A DNA stretch of 64,000 bases. Source: Mycolicibacter engbaekii (lineage in GTDB: Bacteria; Actinomycetota; Actinomycetes; Mycobacteriales; Mycobacteriaceae). This document shows positions 25,848 to 34,292 of the stretch, in pieces. Each line of letters begins with the position of its first letter. Positions within the stretch are counted from its first letter, which is position 1. The DNA lies in contig NZ_LQOT01000017.1 in assembly GCF_002101585.1 (NCBI RefSeq), forward strand, positions 1-64,000, in the 5' to 3' direction. Under the pieces are notes generated by a model. That model was given only the letters and a program-made list of their open reading frames with translations, did no database searches and was not told the DNA's origin. The translations under genes were made by a program, and so were the position numbers.

Positions 25848-27041
25848 TTAATTCTCCGGCCCCGCCGAAGGCGGCATATCCCGGCGTAATGCATCGAATA
25901 GCATCGCGGCCTCGGCGCGGTCCCAGACGACCGCGTCCCCGGCGGCGGTCTGGACGAACGCCCCGATCGGCACGGTGAGGGTGACGGCGGTGCCGCGCAG
26001 CGCCCAGCCCAGGGCCGTCAGGTCCATGACGCCCGAACCGTCGTCGAGGCGGACCGCGTGTGCGGCGGCGCGGGGCACGGTGTACCAGCGCAGTGGATCG
26101 AGCCACACGGCCGGATCGGCGAGGCGGGCCGACAGCGCCGAAAGAAACAGCCGCTGGTGGTCCATCCGGTCCAGGTCGGCGCGCGGGGTGGCCCGGCTCC
26201 GCACAAACCCCAAGGCAGCCGCGCCGTCAAGGGTCTGGCAACCGGCGGGCAGCTCGAGGCCGGCCAGCGCGTCGTCGATCGGTTCCGGTGTGCACATCGT
26301 GACGCCGCCGAGTGCGTCGACGAGCGCGGCGAAGCCGCCGAAACCGATCTCGAGATAGTGGTCCAGTCGCATCCCAGTGGCTTGCTCCACCGTCCGGGTC
26401 AGCAGCGGAGCGCCGCCGAGGGGATATGCGGCGTTGATCTTGTCCTGGCCGTAGCCCGGAATCGTGACGTAGGAGTCACGGGGCAGCGACACCACGGTGG
26501 CCGGGGAGCCCGACCCCGGGCTGGGCAGATGGACGACCAGCAACGTGTCGGTCCGTCCGTCGCCGATGTCGCCACCGGTACTGAGGTCCTGCTGCTCGCG
26601 CAGGCTCAGATCGGCACGGCTGTCCGAGCCCGCGAGCAGCCAGGTCGTCCCGCGGCCCGGTGCCGGGCGGTCGTCATAGGCGGAGAACGCCACGGTCCGC
26701 TGCAGCGTGGTGTCGAGCCACGCCGCGGCGCTCAGCACGGCCGCCGCCCCGAGCAGTACCACCAGCAGCGCGAGCACCGCCAGGCGGCGCGGCCAGGATC
26801 GGCGCCGGCGCGCGGTGTGCGGGCGTGCGGCCGGAGTTCGCGCGCCCGCAGGTCGCGCCGCCGGCCGGGGCGGCGGCGTGGCCGGGCGCGGCACGCGCCC
26901 AGGCGCCGCGGGTTGGCGGCCCGCTGCCGGCTGTCCCGGCGAGCCCGGGCGGGGGGCGGCGTCGCGATACAGCAGCGGCGGCGGCTCCCGGCGCGGCGGT
27001 GCGGAGTGCCAGGGCCCGCCCTGCCTGCGATCGCCGTTCAC
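25848..27041 (-). CDS. LytR-CpsA-Psr (LCP) family protein
   Basis: LCP enzymes attach polymers such as arabinogalactan to peptidoglycan. 397 aa, GTG start. A cytoplasmic proline/arginine-rich N-terminus (about 1-80) leads to one membrane helix (LAVLALLVVLLGAAAVLSAAAW) and an outside LCP domain: WLLAGSDSRADLSLREQQDL, GGDIGDGRTDTLLVVHLPS, TVVSLPRDSYVTIPGYGQDKINAAYPLGGAPLLTRTVEQATGMRLDHYLEIGFGGFAALVDALGGVTMC, GAAALGFVRSRATPRADLDRMDHQRLFL. The Asp/Arg residues that bind pyrophosphate-lipid are present. It corresponds in position to Rv3840, which is much shorter in M. tuberculosis. It is upstream of the IdeR boxes of bfrB. Confidence 0.9.
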   Translation of the reverse strand: MNGDRRQGGPWHSAPPRREPPPLLYRDAAPRPGSPGQPAAGRQPAAPGRVPRPATPPPRPAARPAGARTPAARPHTARRRRSWPRRLAVLALLVVLLGAAAVLSAAAWLDTTLQRTVAFSAYDDRPAPGRGTTWLLAGSDSRADLSLREQQDLSTGGDIGDGRTDTLLVVHLPSPGSGSPATVVSLPRDSYVTIPGYGQDKINAAYPLGGAPLLTRTVEQATGMRLDHYLEIGFGGFAALVDALGGVTMCTPEPIDDALAGLELPAGCQTLDGAAALGFVRSRATPRADLDRMDHQRLFLSALSARLADPAVWLDPLRWYTVPRAAAHAVRLDDGSGVMDLTALGWALRGTAVTLTVPIGAFVQTAAGDAVVWDRAEAAMLFDALRRDMPPSAGPEN

Positions 27042-27067
27042 CTGCCTAATCTACGTACCGTGGGCCA

Positions 27068-27820
27068 TCAGCGCAGCCAGCCCAGCTTCCCGGCGAACAG
27101 CGCATACCCGACGAACGCCACGGTGTCGATCAGGCCGTGGGCGAGGATCAGCGGCCACAGCCGGCCGCTGCGTTGCCAGGTGTAGCCGAACACCAGCCCC
27201 ATGGCGATGTTGCCCAGTCCGGCCCCGAAGCCCTGGTAGAGGTGGTAGGTGCCCCGCAGCAGGGCCGAGCAGGTCACGGCCACCCATGGCGAGACCCGCA
27301 GCTGGCGTAACCGGGTCAGCAGGTAACCGACGACGATCACTTCCTCGGCGAACCCGTTGGCGAACGCGATCACGGTCAGCATCGGGGCGCGCCACCACGT
27401 GTCGTTGAGTGCCGCGGGGACGACGTCTGCATTGAGGCCCAGAGTTCGTGCCAGCAGGTACAGCCCCAGCCCGGGCAGACCGATCAGGGCGGCCAGCCCG
27501 AGCCCGCCGGCCAGGTCGACGCGGCGCGGCCATCCGTTCAGCCCGATGCGGCCCGGCCCGAATCCGCTTCGCCACAGCATGTACAGTGCCAGCGCTCCCC
27601 AGGCGATCAGTTGCAGTGCCCACGCGGCGTTGAGGCCCAGGTCGACCCAGTCGAAATAGGACCGGCGCGGGTTCAGCGGGATCCGCTGCGCGCTGAGGTC
27701 TCGCAGCACCGCGTCAGCGAGCTGCAGAACTGCGGTCAGGGCGCTCAGTCCGTAGGTGACCGCCAGGACGAGGACGATTTCCAGGCGCAGGGCGCGTCGC
27801 GGGGTCGCCGGCTCGGTCAC
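27068..27820 (-). CDS. CPBP-family intramembrane metalloprotease
   Basis: Rce1/CPBP-type membrane protein of 250 aa with about seven hydrophobic segments. The CPBP motifs are visible: motif 1 FANGFAEEVIVVGYLLTRLRQL (the paired Glu, with Arg further on), motif 2 RGTYHLYQGFGAGLGNIAMGLVFGYTWQRSG (His), and motif 3 WPLILAHGLIDTVAFVGY (His/Asp). GTG start at 27818-27820. It is 16 bases after the Rv3839-like gene and 26 before the LCP gene on the same strand. Substrates are unknown. Confidence 0.88.
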   Translation of the reverse strand: MTEPATPRRALRLEIVLVLAVTYGLSALTAVLQLADAVLRDLSAQRIPLNPRRSYFDWVDLGLNAAWALQLIAWGALALYMLWRSGFGPGRIGLNGWPRRVDLAGGLGLAALIGLPGLGLYLLARTLGLNADVVPAALNDTWWRAPMLTVIAFANGFAEEVIVVGYLLTRLRQLRVSPWVAVTCSALLRGTYHLYQGFGAGLGNIAMGLVFGYTWQRSGRLWPLILAHGLIDTVAFVGYALFAGKLGWLR

Positions 27821-27836
27821 CTCGCCACGGTAGCCG

Positions 27837-28676
27837 CTACCGCGGTGGGCGGCGGGGGGGAAGCCCGTTGAGAAACGGGCAGCCCAGCAGCGCGCGCACC
27901 GCGCGGTTCAGGCTCGACACATCGGCGACCGGCCGCGGGAAGGCCAGCCGGACGTCGCGGTCTTCGTCGTGGGCCTCCACCCGCAGCCATATGCCATAGC
28001 GGTCGACGGCCAGCGGGCGCACCTGTCCGCGTCGCAGCTGTGGCGGGAGTTTGGCGGCGGCGAGCCGCGCGACCATCTCCGGGTGCGCCGAGTCCAGGTG
28101 CTGCAGCCAGTGCGCCTCGATTGCGCAGAACGGGTCCGGGCGGGCGGCCAGCAGGTCGCGTACGTCGACCGCCTCGGCGCCCGTGGAGTCGGCCAGCACG
28201 GCCGACTCCGGGCTCAGCCGCAACAGGGTGTAGGTGATCTCCGAATCGTGACCGTCCGGTCCGCTCGTGTCGCGGAACTGGCCTGCCGAACGCGGCGAGA
28301 CCACCTGCAGCAGCGCCGGATCCGGGGCGACCGCGGCGATCCGGTCGAGCACCGCGGGAATCTCGTGGCTGGGCACCGGGCGCAGCAGGCCCCGGATCCA
28401 GGCCAGGGCGCGGACCCGCTCGCGTAGCCGCAACGGTGCATGGTCGGTCAGTTCGAGCATCGCCGGTACGCCGGAGCCGGCGGCCGCGTCGGTGACGGGG
28501 TCCCCGACCGGAACGGCGACCACCACGTTCCCGTCGCTCATCAGGTGGCAGACCGGCGCCGTGACGGGCGCGGTGTCGGCGCGATCGGCGATCGCCAGGA
28601 GTGCTTGACCTCGGATGCAGGCGCTGCGAATCCGCTCGGCGGAGGTCGGGACGGTTGCTACGGCGGTGGTGCGCAT
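27837..28676 (-). CDS. Iron-regulated conserved protein, Rv3839-like (DUF2470 domain)
   Basis: 279 aa, no signal or membrane segment. The N-terminal part has a split-barrel/heme-oxygenase-like look (AERIRSACIRGQALLAIADRADTAPVTAPVCHLMSDGNVVVAVPVGDP). The C-terminal half resembles DUF2470 (FCAIEAHWLQHLDSAHPEMVARLAAAKLP, VRPLAVDRYGIWLRVEAHDEDRDVRLAFPRPVADVSSLNRAVRALLG). An IdeR box ends 16 bases upstream of the ATG, so it should be repressed when iron is plentiful. M. tuberculosis Rv3839 is a known low-iron gene. A role in heme or iron use is inference. Confidence 0.85.
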   Translation of the reverse strand: MRTTAVATVPTSAERIRSACIRGQALLAIADRADTAPVTAPVCHLMSDGNVVVAVPVGDPVTDAAAGSGVPAMLELTDHAPLRLRERVRALAWIRGLLRPVPSHEIPAVLDRIAAVAPDPALLQVVSPRSAGQFRDTSGPDGHDSEITYTLLRLSPESAVLADSTGAEAVDVRDLLAARPDPFCAIEAHWLQHLDSAHPEMVARLAAAKLPPQLRRGQVRPLAVDRYGIWLRVEAHDEDRDVRLAFPRPVADVSSLNRAVRALLGCPFLNGLPPRRPPR

Positions 28677-28691
28677 CGATCCCCTTTCAAG

Positions 28692-28710
28692 TGAGGTAAG
28701 CCTAACTTAA
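28692..28710. promoter_or_regulatory. Strong IdeR (iron) box
   Basis: TGAGGTAAGCCTAACTTAA matches the 19-base IdeR consensus TTAGGTTAGGCTAACCTAA at about 15 positions, including the core palindrome. It is 16 bases upstream of the Rv3839-like start, where bound IdeR would block transcription. Confidence 0.85.
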
Positions 28711-28808
28711 TTAATGACCCGGGTGGCCGCAACCGGAAAAGCGAAGCCGGTGCCAAGTGCACCCGCACGTTGACGGCGTTGGCGTGCTGTGGCCGATAGG
28801 GTTGTCCG

Positions 28809-29675
28809 GTGACCCGCATCAGCTATCTCGGCCCGGCGGGGACCTTCACCGAAGCGGCGCTGCTCGCGTTGACCGGCGCCGGAAGGGTTCCCGGCGCCGA
28901 CCCTGTTCCCCTGCCGGTCGAGAGCACCCCGGCTGCCCTCGACGCGGTGCGTACCGGACTCGCCGACTATGCGTGCGTGCCGATCGAGAACTCGATCGAG
29001 GGCGGCGTGACACCCACCCTCGATGGGCTCGCTTCCGGGCCGCCGTTGCAGATCTTCGCCGAAACAGCCTTGGGCGTAGCGTTTTCCATCGTTGTCGCGC
29101 CCGGACGCAAGACCGGTGATATCCGCACGGTGGCCGCTCACCCGGTGGCCGCCGCGCAGGTTCGGCACTGGCTGGCCGAGCATCTTCCGCTGGCCCAGGT
29201 GGTGCCGGCCAATTCCAATGCGGCGGCCGCGCAACAGGTCTGTGAGGGCGAGGCGGACGCCGGGGTGAGTACCGCGCTGGCCGCCGAGCAGCGCGGGTTG
29301 GCCGCCCTGGCCCAGGGCGTCATCGACGAACCCAACGCCCGCACGCGCTTCGTGTTGGTGGGCGTCCCGGCGGCGCCTCCGCCGCGCACCGGCGCCGACC
29401 GGACGTCGGTGGTGCTGCGCCTGGAGAACGCGCCCGGAGCTTTGGCGGCCGCCCTGACAGAGTTCGGAAGCCGCGGAATCGACCTGACCCGAATCGAGTC
29501 CCGGCCGACGCGCACCGAGCTGGGCACCTACCTGTTCTTCCTGGACTGCGTGGGCCACATCGAGGACGCGGCCGTCGCGCAGGCCCTGCAGGCGCTGCGC
29601 CAGAGCTGCGCCGAGGTCCGCTACCTGGGATCGTGGCCTGTCGGATCGGCGAATCGATGCGGGGCGCGGGCATGA
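28809..29675 (+). CDS. pheA: Prephenate dehydratase
   Basis: Converts prephenate to phenylpyruvate in phenylalanine synthesis. 288 aa, GTG start. The catalytic domain has ISYLGPAGTFTEAALLAL, DYACVPIENSIEGGVTPTLDGLA, the VAAHPVAAAQVRHWL stretch and the conserved Thr-Arg-Phe of NARTRFVLVG. The ACT regulatory domain follows (TSVVLRLENAPGALAAALTEFGSRGIDLTRIESRPTRTELGTYLFFLD), including the ESRP phenylalanine-binding motif. The stop is overlapped by the next start (ATGA). The protein stops about 30 residues short of the M. tuberculosis tail, beyond the ACT domain, so function should be intact. Confidence 0.96.
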   Translation: MTRISYLGPAGTFTEAALLALTGAGRVPGADPVPLPVESTPAALDAVRTGLADYACVPIENSIEGGVTPTLDGLASGPPLQIFAETALGVAFSIVVAPGRKTGDIRTVAAHPVAAAQVRHWLAEHLPLAQVVPANSNAAAAQQVCEGEADAGVSTALAAEQRGLAALAQGVIDEPNARTRFVLVGVPAAPPPRTGADRTSVVLRLENAPGALAAALTEFGSRGIDLTRIESRPTRTELGTYLFFLDCVGHIEDAAVAQALQALRQSCAEVRYLGSWPVGSANRCGARA

Positions 29676-30361
29676 GCGGGCGATTGGTGCTGTTACGGCA
29701 CGGCCAGTCCTATGGCAACGTGGACCGCCGCCTCGACACCCGCCCGCCCGGTTCGGAGCTCACTCCGCTGGGCCGTGACCAGGCCAGGGGGTTCGCGGCT
29801 CAAGGTGTGCACCGCCCGATGCTGGTGGCCCATTCGGTGGCGACCCGGGCGGTGCAGACCGCCGCGGAGATCAGCGGCCGGCTGGGCGTGACGGCCCGCG
29901 TCGTCGAAGGCATCCACGAGGTTCAGGCCGGTGCCCTGGAGAACCGCAGTGACGACGAGGCGATCGCTGAGTTCAACGCGATCTACCAGCGCTGGCACTC
30001 CGGTGAGCCGGACATCGCGTTGCCCGGTGGCGAGTCGGCCGAGCAGTTGCTCGACCGCTACCTCCCGGTGGTGACCGACCTGCGCAGGCGCTACCTCGAC
30101 GATGACGACTGGACCGGCGACATCGTGGTGGTCAGCCACGGCGCGGCGATCCGGCTGGCCGCGGCCACGCTCGCGGGTGTGGACGGTTCCTTCGCCCTGG
30201 ATCATCACCTGGTCAACGCCACCGCCGTGGTGCTGGCACCGATCACCGACGGCCGCTGGAGCTGCGTGCAGTGGGGATCGCTCACGCCGCCGTTCTACCC
30301 CGAGCCCGGCGCGGACCCGGTGGGCGACGCGTTGCGGTCCGACACCGATCCGATGGGTTAG
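29672..30361 (+). CDS. Histidine phosphatase (phosphoglycerate mutase-like)
   Basis: Branch-1 histidine phosphatase of 229 aa. The catalytic motif is LVLLRHGQSYGNVDRRLDT (phosphorylated His in RHG), with VAHSVATRAVQTA supplying the arginine, the acid Glu in EVQAGALENRSDDE, and the second His in VVVSHGAAIRLAAA. True cofactor-dependent mutase activity is unlikely; a broad phosphatase is the better reading. It starts at ATG 29672 inside the pheA stop (ATGA), matching M. tuberculosis Rv3837c after pheA. Its TAG shares bases with the stop of the convergent cysteine-rich gene. Confidence 0.9.
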   Translation: MSGRLVLLRHGQSYGNVDRRLDTRPPGSELTPLGRDQARGFAAQGVHRPMLVAHSVATRAVQTAAEISGRLGVTARVVEGIHEVQAGALENRSDDEAIAEFNAIYQRWHSGEPDIALPGGESAEQLLDRYLPVVTDLRRRYLDDDDWTGDIVVVSHGAAIRLAAATLAGVDGSFALDHHLVNATAVVLAPITDGRWSCVQWGSLTPPFYPEPGADPVGDALRSDTDPMG

Positions 30362-30546
30362 ACCGCCAGCGCGTACACCTGCGCGCAGCGGCATCCGACC
30401 GCCTCGCAGTCCAGGGCGAACGCGTGGGGCAGCACCTCACCCGGGCACCCGTCCTCGGTGCACTCCGCCGCCTGGTGCAGATGGTGGATGAGTGAGCCGT
30501 GGCAGTGCTCCAGCCCTGCCCGGCAGTCTCGGCAGTGGTCATCCAT
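30358..30546 (-). CDS. Small cysteine/histidine-rich protein
   Basis: 62 aa with nine cysteines and five histidines: MDDHCRDCRAGLEHCHGSLIHH, AECTEDGCPGEV, LDCEAVGCRCAQVYALAV. The DHCRDCxxGLxHCHG pattern is found in small actinobacterial hypothetical proteins. The spacing suggests binding of one or two zinc ions or an iron-sulfur cluster. The stop codons of this gene and the convergent phosphatase overlap (TTAG at 30358-30361). No signal or membrane helix. Function unknown. Confidence 0.75.
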   Translation of the reverse strand: MDDHCRDCRAGLEHCHGSLIHHLHQAAECTEDGCPGEVLPHAFALDCEAVGCRCAQVYALAV

Positions 30547-30600
30547 GGATCGTTCTTAGCACTGGGCGCCGACAACACCGAACCGGCGCGCCGAGCGGCG

Positions 30601-30951
30601 TCAGCTCCAGCCGAGCTGGTGCAGCCGGTCGTCGTCGATGCCGAAGTGATGGGCGATCTCGTGGATCACCGTGATCCGGACTTCGTCGACGACCTCCTGT
30701 TCGGATTCGCACATCTCCAACAGCGCGTCGCGGTAGATGGTGATGGTGTCGGGCAGCGAGCCGGCGTAGCTCGAATCCCGCTCGGTCAGCGCGATCCCCT
30801 CGTAGAGCCCCAGCAGGTCGGGCTCCTCGGGATTGCGGTCCTCCACCAGGATCACGACGTTGTCGAAGGCCTTGGCCAGTGGCGCCGGGATCAGGTCCAG
30901 CGCGTCGGCGACCAGATCGTCGAACCGGCGCGGGTCCATCTGCACACTCAC
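30601..30951 (-). CDS. Zincin-like metallopeptidase-family protein (Rv3836-like)
   Basis: 116 aa with the short zincin fold (PF06262). The zinc motif is intact: VRITVIHEIAHHFGIDDDRLHQLGW (HExxHHFGxxD). Upstream segments are FDDLVADALDLIPAPLAKAFDNVVILVED and LLGLYEGIALTERDSSYAGSLPDTITIYRDALLEMCES. GTG 30951 overlaps the stop of the upstream gene (GTGA); ATG 30939 is an alternative start. Whether it cleaves peptides is unproven. It is coupled to the septum-formation-type membrane protein, as in M. tuberculosis Rv3836-Rv3835. Confidence 0.88.
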   Translation of the reverse strand: MSVQMDPRRFDDLVADALDLIPAPLAKAFDNVVILVEDRNPEEPDLLGLYEGIALTERDSSYAGSLPDTITIYRDALLEMCESEQEVVDEVRITVIHEIAHHFGIDDDRLHQLGWS

Positions 30952-32066
30952 CGCGGCTGGCTACCCGCGGGCAGTTGGTTCAGTCGCTCCGCGGGGATCG
31001 ACGGCGGCGGGACCGGCGGCTGACCGTTGATCAGCAGCGGGCCGCGGGCACTGTTGATCAGCGCGGCCCAGCCCCCGTTGCCCAACGTGGCCCCGAGGCT
31101 GCAGGCCACCTCACGGCTGCCCGCCGCCCAGCTGGGCAGCGAGACGGTGGCATAAGTCAGGGTCAGCGTCGTGTCGCGCAGCTGGACCGGGTCCAGGTAG
31201 GCATCGGTGAGCCGGGTGCAGGCCTCTTTGATGAACGCATCCTGCTCGGGCTCGGACGGCAGGGCGTCGGGGAACCGTTCGGCCAGGTTGACCGTGCCGG
31301 TGACCTCCTTGGTATGCGGCGCCGCGCAGTCGACGGGGACGTCGTTGGGCTGGTTGGTGGCCGGATCGATACCCAGGCAGGTGCCCGGCGGCCACACCTT
31401 CGACTGGTTGATGTCGGCCACCTTGCCGACGAACGCGGTCTGCCGCCCACCCACGCCGGGCAGCTGCAGGCCGCACAGCATGCGCCGTTCACCGTGCTGC
31501 CGCCAGGCCCGCTCGCCGGCCCACAGCATGCTGGCGACGAACTTGCTGTGCGGGTCGAACTTGACGCCCAGGTACCGGCGCACCGAGGACTCGCATTGTT
31601 CCTGGGTGATCTGCTCGATGCGGGCCATCGACGGCGGTGGTGCTTCCGGGCCGTACTCCGAGCCCGGGAACATCTTCATGTCCACGGGACCGGCGACCTC
31701 GAACTTGTGCTCCTCGGCGCAGCTGACGATCGTCGCCGCGTCCAGGTCGTCCTCCGGCCAGTTCAGGCAGTCGCCGGCAACTGCGCGATCGATCGCCTCG
31801 TTGCCCTTGACCGTGCCCAGGCCCAGGGCGGGGCCGGTCCCCTTGCCGCCCGTTCCGGGGGTCGGCTGCGCAGTCAGACGGCCCAGCAGCCCGCCGCTGC
31901 CCTCGCCCAACACCGGGACAACGGTGACGAAACCGGCGATCAGCAGCCCGCCCAGGGCGGTCAACAGCAGGGCGCGCCGGGTCGCGGCGGCCGGAAGCAC
32001 GCGTCGCCAAGGCCCCCGCTTGGCGGGGGGACTCTCCTGGTCGACTGCCTGTGACATCGCGTCCAT
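30948..32066 (-). CDS. Membrane-anchored septum-formation-domain protein (Rv3835-like)
   Basis: 372 aa with a short cytoplasmic basic N-terminus, one membrane helix (ALLLTALGGLLIAGFVTVVPVLG, about residues 32-54) and a large extracytoplasmic part. That part has two repeats of a septum-formation-like unit, each with conserved cysteines: AVAGDCLNWPEDDLDAATIVSCAEEHKFEVAGPVD, and PPGTCLGIDPATNQPNDVPVDCAAPHTKEVTGTVNL. It ends with a proline-rich tail. Start codons ATG 32066 and ATG 32057 (MSQAVD) are both possible. It diverges from serS with a 74-base gap. Function is unknown beyond the domain name. Confidence 0.85.
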   Translation of the reverse strand: MDAMSQAVDQESPPAKRGPWRRVLPAAATRRALLLTALGGLLIAGFVTVVPVLGEGSGGLLGRLTAQPTPGTGGKGTGPALGLGTVKGNEAIDRAVAGDCLNWPEDDLDAATIVSCAEEHKFEVAGPVDMKMFPGSEYGPEAPPPSMARIEQITQEQCESSVRRYLGVKFDPHSKFVASMLWAGERAWRQHGERRMLCGLQLPGVGGRQTAFVGKVADINQSKVWPPGTCLGIDPATNQPNDVPVDCAAPHTKEVTGTVNLAERFPDALPSEPEQDAFIKEACTRLTDAYLDPVQLRDTTLTLTYATVSLPSWAAGSREVACSLGATLGNGGWAALINSARGPLLINGQPPVPPPSIPAERLNQLPAGSQPR

Positions 32067-32140
32067 TCTGACAGGCAGCCGCAGCGGCGTGACAAATGAT
32101 GCGAAAGTGATGCCACCAGCTGTGGTTGTAGGGTTTTGCC

Positions 32141-33403
32141 GTGATCGACCTGAAGCTGCTGCGTGAAGACCCCGACCGTGTCCGCCGCTCTCAGGTGGCT
32201 CGCGGCGAGGACCCGGCCCTGGTGGACGCCCTGCTGGCCGCCGACTCCGCACGACGCGCCGCCATCGCGTCGGCCGATGCGTTGCGTGCCGAACAGAAGA
32301 CGGCCAGCCGCTCCGTGGGGGCCGCGTCCGCCGAGGAACGCCCCGCCCTGCTGGCCCGGGCCAAGGAACTCGCTGAGCAGGTCAAGGCGGCCGAAGCAGC
32401 CCAAAGCGAAGCCGAAGCGGCCCTCACCGCCGCGCACATGGCGATCGCCAACGTCGTGATCGACGGCGTGCCCCCGGGCGGTGAGGACGACTTCGCGGTG
32501 CTCGACACCGTCGGCGAGCCGCCGGCCATCGAGCACCCGCGCGACCACCTGGAGCTGGGCGAGGCGCTGGGCCTGATCGACATGGGGCGCGGGGCCAAGG
32601 TCTCCGGCTCGCGCTTCTACTTCCTCACCGGCCGCGGCGCCCTGCTTCAGCTGGGCCTGTTGCAGCTGGCCGTGCGCGTGGCGGTCGACAACGGCTTCAC
32701 CCCGATGATCACTCCGTCGCTGGTCCGCCCGGAGGTCATGTCGGGCACCGGCTTCCTGGGTGCCCACGCCGACGAGGTGTATCGGCTGGAGGCCGACGAC
32801 CTCTATCTGGTGGGCACCTCCGAGGTGCCGCTGGCCGGCTATCACTCCGACGAGATCCTGGATCTGTCCGGCGGGCCGTTGCGCTACGCCGGGTGGTCGT
32901 CGTGTTTCCGGCGGGAAGCCGGCAGTTACGGCAAGGACACCCGGGGGATCATTCGGGTGCACCAGTTCGACAAGGTGGAGGGCTTCGTCTACTGCCGTCC
33001 CGAAGACGCCGAAGCCGAGCATGAACGGCTGCTCGGCTGGCAGCGCGAGATGCTGGCCCGCATCGAAGTGCCTTACCGGGTGATCGATGTGGCCGCAGGC
33101 GATCTGGGCTCCTCGGCCGCCCGCAAGTTCGACTGTGAGGCGTGGGTGCCGTCGCAGGGCACCTACCGGGAGCTGACGTCCACCTCGAACTGCACCACCT
33201 TCCAGGCCCGCAGGCTGGCAACCCGCTACCGCGACGAGAACGGCAAGCCGCAGACCGCCGCCACGCTCAACGGCACGCTGGCCACCACCCGGTGGCTGGT
33301 GGCGATTCTGGAGAACCACCAGCAGCCCGACGGCAGCGTGCGGGTCCCGCAGGCGCTGGTGCCCTACGTCGGGGTGGACGTGCTGGAGCCGCCGGCTTCC
33401 TGA
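32141..33403 (+). CDS. serS: Seryl-tRNA synthetase
   Basis: Charges tRNA-Ser (and the Sec precursor) with serine. 420 aa, GTG start. An N-terminal coiled-coil arm (about residues 25-100, [15 protein letters not shown] onward) grips the tRNA long arm. The class II core follows: motif 1 near [15 protein letters not shown], motif 2 [33 protein letters not shown], motif 3 [20 protein letters not shown], and the serine pocket [10 protein letters not shown]. Its 3' end overlaps the convergent TetR gene by 40 bases. Essential and highly conserved. Confidence 0.97.
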   Translation: MIDLKLLREDPDRVRRSQVARGEDPALVDALLAADSARRAAIASADALRAEQKTASRSVGAASAEERPALLARAKELAEQVKAAEAAQSEAEAALTAAHMAIANVVIDGVPPGGEDDFAVLDTVGEPPAIEHPRDHLELGEALGLIDMGRGAKVSGSRFYFLTGRGALLQLGLLQLAVRVAVDNGFTPMITPSLVRPEVMSGTGFLGAHADEVYRLEADDLYLVGTSEVPLAGYHSDEILDLSGGPLRYAGWSSCFRREAGSYGKDTRGIIRVHQFDKVEGFVYCRPEDAEAEHERLLGWQREMLARIEVPYRVIDVAAGDLGSSAARKFDCEAWVPSQGTYRELTSTSNCTTFQARRLATRYRDENGKPQTAATLNGTLATTRWLVAILENHQQPDGSVRVPQALVPYVGVDVLEPPAS

Positions 33404-33972
33404 TCCGTGTCGGCCTCAGGGGCGAAGAGCCGGCGTGAGCAGTCCAGCAGCATTCGGTGCAGGTCCTCGTTGGGAATGTCTGAAATTGTGGGATCGGCTG
33501 CTGCGCCTAGGATTCCGGGCACCAGAACGGCGATCGCGATGAGGGTGGCCGAGTCGGGCTGTGGCCCTGCAAGGATGGCCTGCAACCGGCGCGAGGCGTC
33601 TCGGAAGTCCCCGATGGCCTCGACGATCCCCACAACGGCGGGGTCGGTGTGGACCAGGGTGGTGGTGCGGCGGTGCCTCACGGCCAGTTCGATGATGCCG
33701 CTGATGGTGGCCTCACGCTGAATGTCGCGCGATCCGATCGCCTCGGCGATACTGACCACCCGCGCGATGTCCTCGAACACCGGACGGAACACCGCGACCA
33801 CGATGTCCTCTTTGCAGTGGAACTGGTAATACACCGCCGACTTGTTGACGCCCAGTCGCTCGGCGATCATCTGTAGCGACGTGCCGCTCACACCGTGCTC
33901 GCTGAACAGTTCTTGCGCGGCCGCCAACACGCGCTCCCGCGCGAAACCCCGCGGCGTGATCGTCTTCGCCAC
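33364..33972 (-). CDS. TetR-family regulator flanking the mmpS-mmpL operon (left)
   Basis: 202 aa. The helix-turn-helix domain is [51 protein letters not shown] (recognition helix [13 protein letters not shown]). The start is GTG 33970-33972 (VAKTITPRG): it has GGGAGG 7 bases upstream, while the nearby ATG 33978 is too close to that site, and the paralog at 38990 starts the same way. It diverges from the mmpS-mmpL operon, so repression of that operon is likely. It overlaps the serS 3' end by 40 bases. It is clearly a paralog of the TetR at 38430-38990. The ligand is unknown. Confidence 0.9.
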   Translation of the reverse strand: MAKTITPRGFARERVLAAAQELFSEHGVSGTSLQMIAERLGVNKSAVYYQFHCKEDIVVAVFRPVFEDIARVVSIAEAIGSRDIQREATISGIIELAVRHRRTTTLVHTDPAVVGIVEAIGDFRDASRRLQAILAGPQPDSATLIAIAVLVPGILGAAADPTISDIPNEDLHRMLLDCSRRLFAPEADTDQEAGGSSTSTPT

Positions 33973-34121
33973 TTGCATGCCTCCCTGTTGCGGTCGACCG
34001 CTCACGGAGTGAGCCACACCGCACAGTTTTACTGACTGATCGCTTGATTCTACTTTACCAACCGTATAACTTAGCTATCCGTCACGCTTAACCGCAGATC
34101 CGGGCAGAAGGGGTGCCACTG
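33973..34121. promoter_or_regulatory. Divergent promoter region, AT-rich, of the mmpS-mmpL operon
   Basis: The segment 34025-34090 is far richer in A and T than its surroundings, as expected for a divergent promoter. It carries ACTGACTGATCGCTTGATTC (34031-34050), a stretch with near-repeated TGA/TTGAT half-sites that could hold the operator of the left TetR. No perfect palindrome was found, so the operator is not assigned precisely. Confidence 0.4.
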
Positions 34122-34292
34122 ATGTTGAACCCGCAGGTGCACAGGCTTTCCCGGCCCGAACCGGCCACTCCGGGCGCGAGCCAGGTGGCCCCGGGCGTCA
34201 CCGCCGATGTGGTCGATGCGCCGGAGATCGGGGCCGACGACCACGTCCTGGTGGTCAGCAAAGCCAGCGGCACGGCGCGGTCTGATCGATGA
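34122..34292 (+). CDS. 56-codon ORF coupled to mmpS
   Basis: Begins at ATG 34122-34124 with AGAAGGGG 8 bases upstream and ends in a TGA that overlaps the mmpS ATG (ATGA at 34289-34292). The peptide is MLNPQVHRLSRPEPATPGAS and ends [17 protein letters not shown]; it is hydrophilic with no signal or helix. Codons end mostly in G or C. A GTG at 34113 in frame is a less likely start. The overlap and ribosome site argue for translation, either to couple mmpS expression or as a real small protein. No family recognised. Confidence 0.5.
   Translation: MLNPQVHRLSRPEPATPGASQVAPGVTADVVDAPEIGADDHVLVVSKASGTARSDR

Noticed and set aside
33973..34017. Longer start of the left TetR (ATG 33978 or upstream)
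   Set aside because: Ribosome site spacing fits GTG 33972, as in the paralog.
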